Shown: positions 6,675 through 8,218 of the stretch, one piece after another
How positions within the stretch are numbered: the first letter of the stretch is position 1
How the letters are laid out: the number at the start of each line of letters is the position of its first letter
Assembly: GCA_015488075.1 (NCBI GenBank)
Contig: WFOM01000203.1
Span: 1-8,218 of the forward strand
Length of the DNA stretch: 8,218 bases
Source: Helicobacteraceae bacterium
GTDB taxonomy: Bacteria; Campylobacterota; Campylobacteria; Campylobacterales; Sulfurimonadaceae
Direction of reading: 5' to 3'
Program-made: the position numbers and the translations under genes
The notes under the pieces: generated by a model
Database searches by the model: none
Told to the model about the DNA's origin: nothing
What the model saw: only the letters and a program-made list of their open reading frames with translations

Positions 6675-7912
6675 TATCTGTCCACCTCACCAAATACTAT
6701 GTTTGTAGTTCCTATTATAGATATAACATCCGGTATATAATGACCCGGAAGCAGGTCTGTAAGTATTCCCGTATGCCAAAACGAAGGCGCTCTTAGTTTT
6801 AGTCTGTATGGATAAGGACCACCTTGTGAGTTTATATAGTATCCAAGTTCACCTTTTGGAGACTCAGTTGCTACATATACTTCACCAACAGGCGGTCTCA
6901 TACCTTGAGTTACAAGCACAAAGTGCTGCATCAAAGAGTAGTTTTGTGTCATTATGTCAAGTTTTGGGGCTGATATATATTTTGGTGCATGAGCCATTAG
7001 TTCGGTTTCGCCGTCTTTTACACATTTTTCATACATATCTATACACTGATAAAGAATCTTGGCAGACTGTCTCATCTCTTCCATATAGATTCTATATCTG
7101 GCGAAGTTGTCACCCACATCACTGTATGGAACATCAAACTCAACCTCATCATAAAGTTCATAAGGCTCCTCTTTTCTTATATCCCATGCAACACCGCTTG
7201 CTCTAAGCATAGGTCCTGTGCAACCCCATGAAAGAGCCATATCTTTTGAGATAACTCCGACACCTTCCATCCTCATTCGCCAGATTCTATTCTCATCCAA
7301 AAGATCTTCATAATCTTTTATATTTTGAGGAAGTTTGTCAAGGAAATCTCTTAGTTTTTCTATAAAATCAGGTTGGATATCAAGAGGAACACCCCCTATC
7401 CTTATAGCGGCATGTGTAAGTCTTGCTCCACAATACCCCTCGATTATATCCATGAGGTATTCTCTTTCTCTAAAGGCATACAAAAAGATAGTCATTGCAC
7501 CTATATCAAGTGCGGTGGTTGCAAGCCAGAAAAGGTGAGACATAAGTCTGTTTATCTCTAAAAGCATCATTCTTATAACTTTCGCACGACGAGGAACTTC
7601 CAAACCTATAAGTTTCTCTACCGCCAGTGCAAAACCGTAGTTGTTGGAACTTGATGCTATGTAGTCCATCCTGTCGGTTGTAGGCATAAACTCGTTGTAT
7701 ATCATGTTTTCTGCCATCTTTTCCATACCACGGTGAAGATAACCTATATCCGGATGGGCTTTTACTATCTGTTCTTGCTGAAGATGAAGCATAAGTCTTA
7801 ACTGTCCGTGAGCTGACGGGTGTTGTGGACCGAAGTTGACTATAAGCTCATTATCGTTTCTATCAAAATTTATATTTTCAAAAAACGGTCTTAATCTATT
7901 TTTTACCTGCAT
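6674..7912 (-). CDS. nuoD: NADH-quinone oxidoreductase subunit D (49 kDa quinone-site subunit)
   Basis: A complete 412-residue NuoD, the usual length for the family. Together with NuoB it forms the quinone-reduction site of complex I, taking electrons from cluster N2. The loop GPQHPSAHG (residues 28-36) supplies the quinone-site His (H35), and TDRMDYIAS (79-87) supplies the quinone-site Tyr (Y84); both sit three positions before the Thermus H38/Y87 pair. The protein ends with IVFGEVDR, the normal C-terminus. This is a hydrogenase large-subunit fold without the Ni ligands. The ATG at 7912 has a TAAGG ribosome-binding site 7 bases upstream. The TAA stop shares one base with the next start (TAATG), which suggests coupled translation with the NuoE-like gene. 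No key residue appears missing. Confidence 0.97.
   Translation of the reverse strand: MQVKNRLRPFFENINFDRNDNELIVNFGPQHPSAHGQLRLMLHLQQEQIVKAHPDIGYLHRGMEKMAENMIYNEFMPTTDRMDYIASSSNNYGFALAVEKLIGLEVPRRAKVIRMMLLEINRLMSHLFWLATTALDIGAMTIFLYAFREREYLMDIIEGYCGARLTHAAIRIGGVPLDIQPDFIEKLRDFLDKLPQNIKDYEDLLDENRIWRMRMEGVGVISKDMALSWGCTGPMLRASGVAWDIRKEEPYELYDEVEFDVPYSDVGDNFARYRIYMEEMRQSAKILYQCIDMYEKCVKDGETELMAHAPKYISAPKLDIMTQNYSLMQHFVLVTQGMRPPVGEVYVATESPKGELGYYINSQGGPYPYRLKLRAPSFWHTGILTDLLPGHYIPDVISIIGTTNIVFGEVDR
6682..6688 (-). promoter_or_regulatory. Ribosome-binding site of the NuoE-like gene inside the nuoD 3' end
   Basis: GAGGTGG, 7 bases before the ATG of the NuoE-like gene and lying within the last codons of nuoD. 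With the one-base TAATG overlap it supports translational coupling of the two genes. Confidence 0.65.
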
Positions 7913-7921
7913 ATTCCAACC

Positions 7922-8218
7922 TTATCTTTGTGGATCATCTATGATTTTAGATTTTTCTTTTTTTAGTTTTTTGATCAGGAACACTCCATTGTCTTCCTGA
8001 TAATCCTGAATGGTTTTAACCTCATCCTGATACTCTTCACCTTTGCTTACTTCATAACCGAGTCTTGCAAATCTGTTTGTATCGTATCTGTCTATCCTCG
8101 CTGTATCTCTTAGTTCAGGTCCTATAATCTCTCTTGCTTCTTTTCCGTATATTTTGTCTACTTCATACCATGCGGCAAACTCATCACCCGTTAGAGGGTA
8201 AGTTTTTCTAAGAGGCCA
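7922..8218 (-). CDS. nuoC: NADH-quinone oxidoreductase subunit C, C-terminal part (5' end outside window)
   Basis: The last 98 codons of nuoC, open from the window edge to a TAA at 7924-7922. NuoC (30 kDa subunit) is a peripheral-arm subunit of complex I that helps join the iron-sulfur arm to the quinone-binding NuoB/NuoD module at the cytoplasmic face of the membrane. The identification rests on the family's hallmark near the C-terminus, seen here as WPLRKTYPLTG (classical form HPLRKDFPLTG), and on its place directly before nuoD. Where short NuoC proteins stop soon after this motif, this one continues for about 87 residues with a charged tail (EVSKGEEYQDEV, then KKLKKEKSK, ending DDPQR). From memory, Helicobacter and Campylobacter NuoC carry a similar extension. 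The stop is separated from nuoD by 9 bases, and the nuoD ribosome-binding site overlaps it. Confidence 0.9.
   Translation of the reverse strand, partial: WPLRKTYPLTGDEFAAWYEVDKIYGKEAREIIGPELRDTARIDRYDTNRFARLGYEVSKGEEYQDEVKTIQDYQEDNGVFLIKKLKKEKSKIIDDPQR

Larger units (their letters stand above)
1..8218 (-). other. Part of one nuo (complex I) operon
   Basis: All six genes are on one strand with gaps or overlaps of +9, -1, +14, +12 and -4 bases in transcription order. This leaves no room for internal promoters or terminators between genes. The order C-D-E-F-G-G follows the standard nuo order apart from the replaced F and doubled G. By that order nuoA and nuoB should lie upstream of 8218, and nuoH onward beyond position 1; neither is in view. 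Confidence 0.85.

Noticed and set aside
6808..7206. Plus-strand open frame of 132 codons
   Set aside because: It is antisense to conserved nuoD. It is the longest plus-strand frame but has no recognisable domain and a composition typical of an antisense shadow.

Overview
The window is a stretch of a complex I (nuo, NADH:quinone oxidoreductase) operon. Everything lies on the minus strand, so transcription runs from 8218 towards 1. In transcription order it holds: the C-terminal end of nuoC (8218-7922), complete nuoD (7912-6674), a 74-residue NuoE-like protein (6674-6450), a 679-residue hybrid flavoprotein in the nuoF position (6435-4396), a first nuoG (4383-2131), and a second, divergent nuoG (from 2134), which is open for 711 codons and runs off the window at position 1. 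Genes are separated by 14 bases or fewer, or overlap (TAATG at nuoD/nuoE-like, ATGA at nuoG1/nuoG2). No intergenic space is large enough for a promoter or terminator. No RNA gene, mobile element or CRISPR array is present.

The likely source is a Campylobacterota (Epsilonproteobacteria) member, probably a free-living chemolithotroph of the Sulfurimonas/Sulfurovum type. The reasons are the AT-rich codon use, the very short NuoE of the kind found in Helicobacter (HP1264) and Campylobacter (Cj1575c), a NuoC with a C-terminal extension, the absence of a canonical NuoF, and a duplicated nuoG. The genus is inferred from remembered gene neighbourhoods, not from a search.

The quinone-side subunit NuoD is conventional: it keeps the quinone-site His and Tyr and the C-terminal FGEVDR end. 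The electron-input module is not. NuoE is reduced to a small protein with no iron-sulfur ligand set. NuoF has lost its FMN/NADH domain; only a NuoF-type iron-sulfur domain remains (with one ligand Cys replaced by Gly), fused to a GltD-like FAD/NAD(P) oxidoreductase. Two NuoG paralogues follow, each with ligands for five iron-sulfur clusters, one more than the classical E. coli/Thermus NuoG. The second NuoG carries two extra insertions, one highly charged. The simplest reading is a complex I with a replaced input module, perhaps taking electrons from NADPH or a low-potential carrier rather than NADH, and with either a longer iron-sulfur chain or two alternative G subunits.
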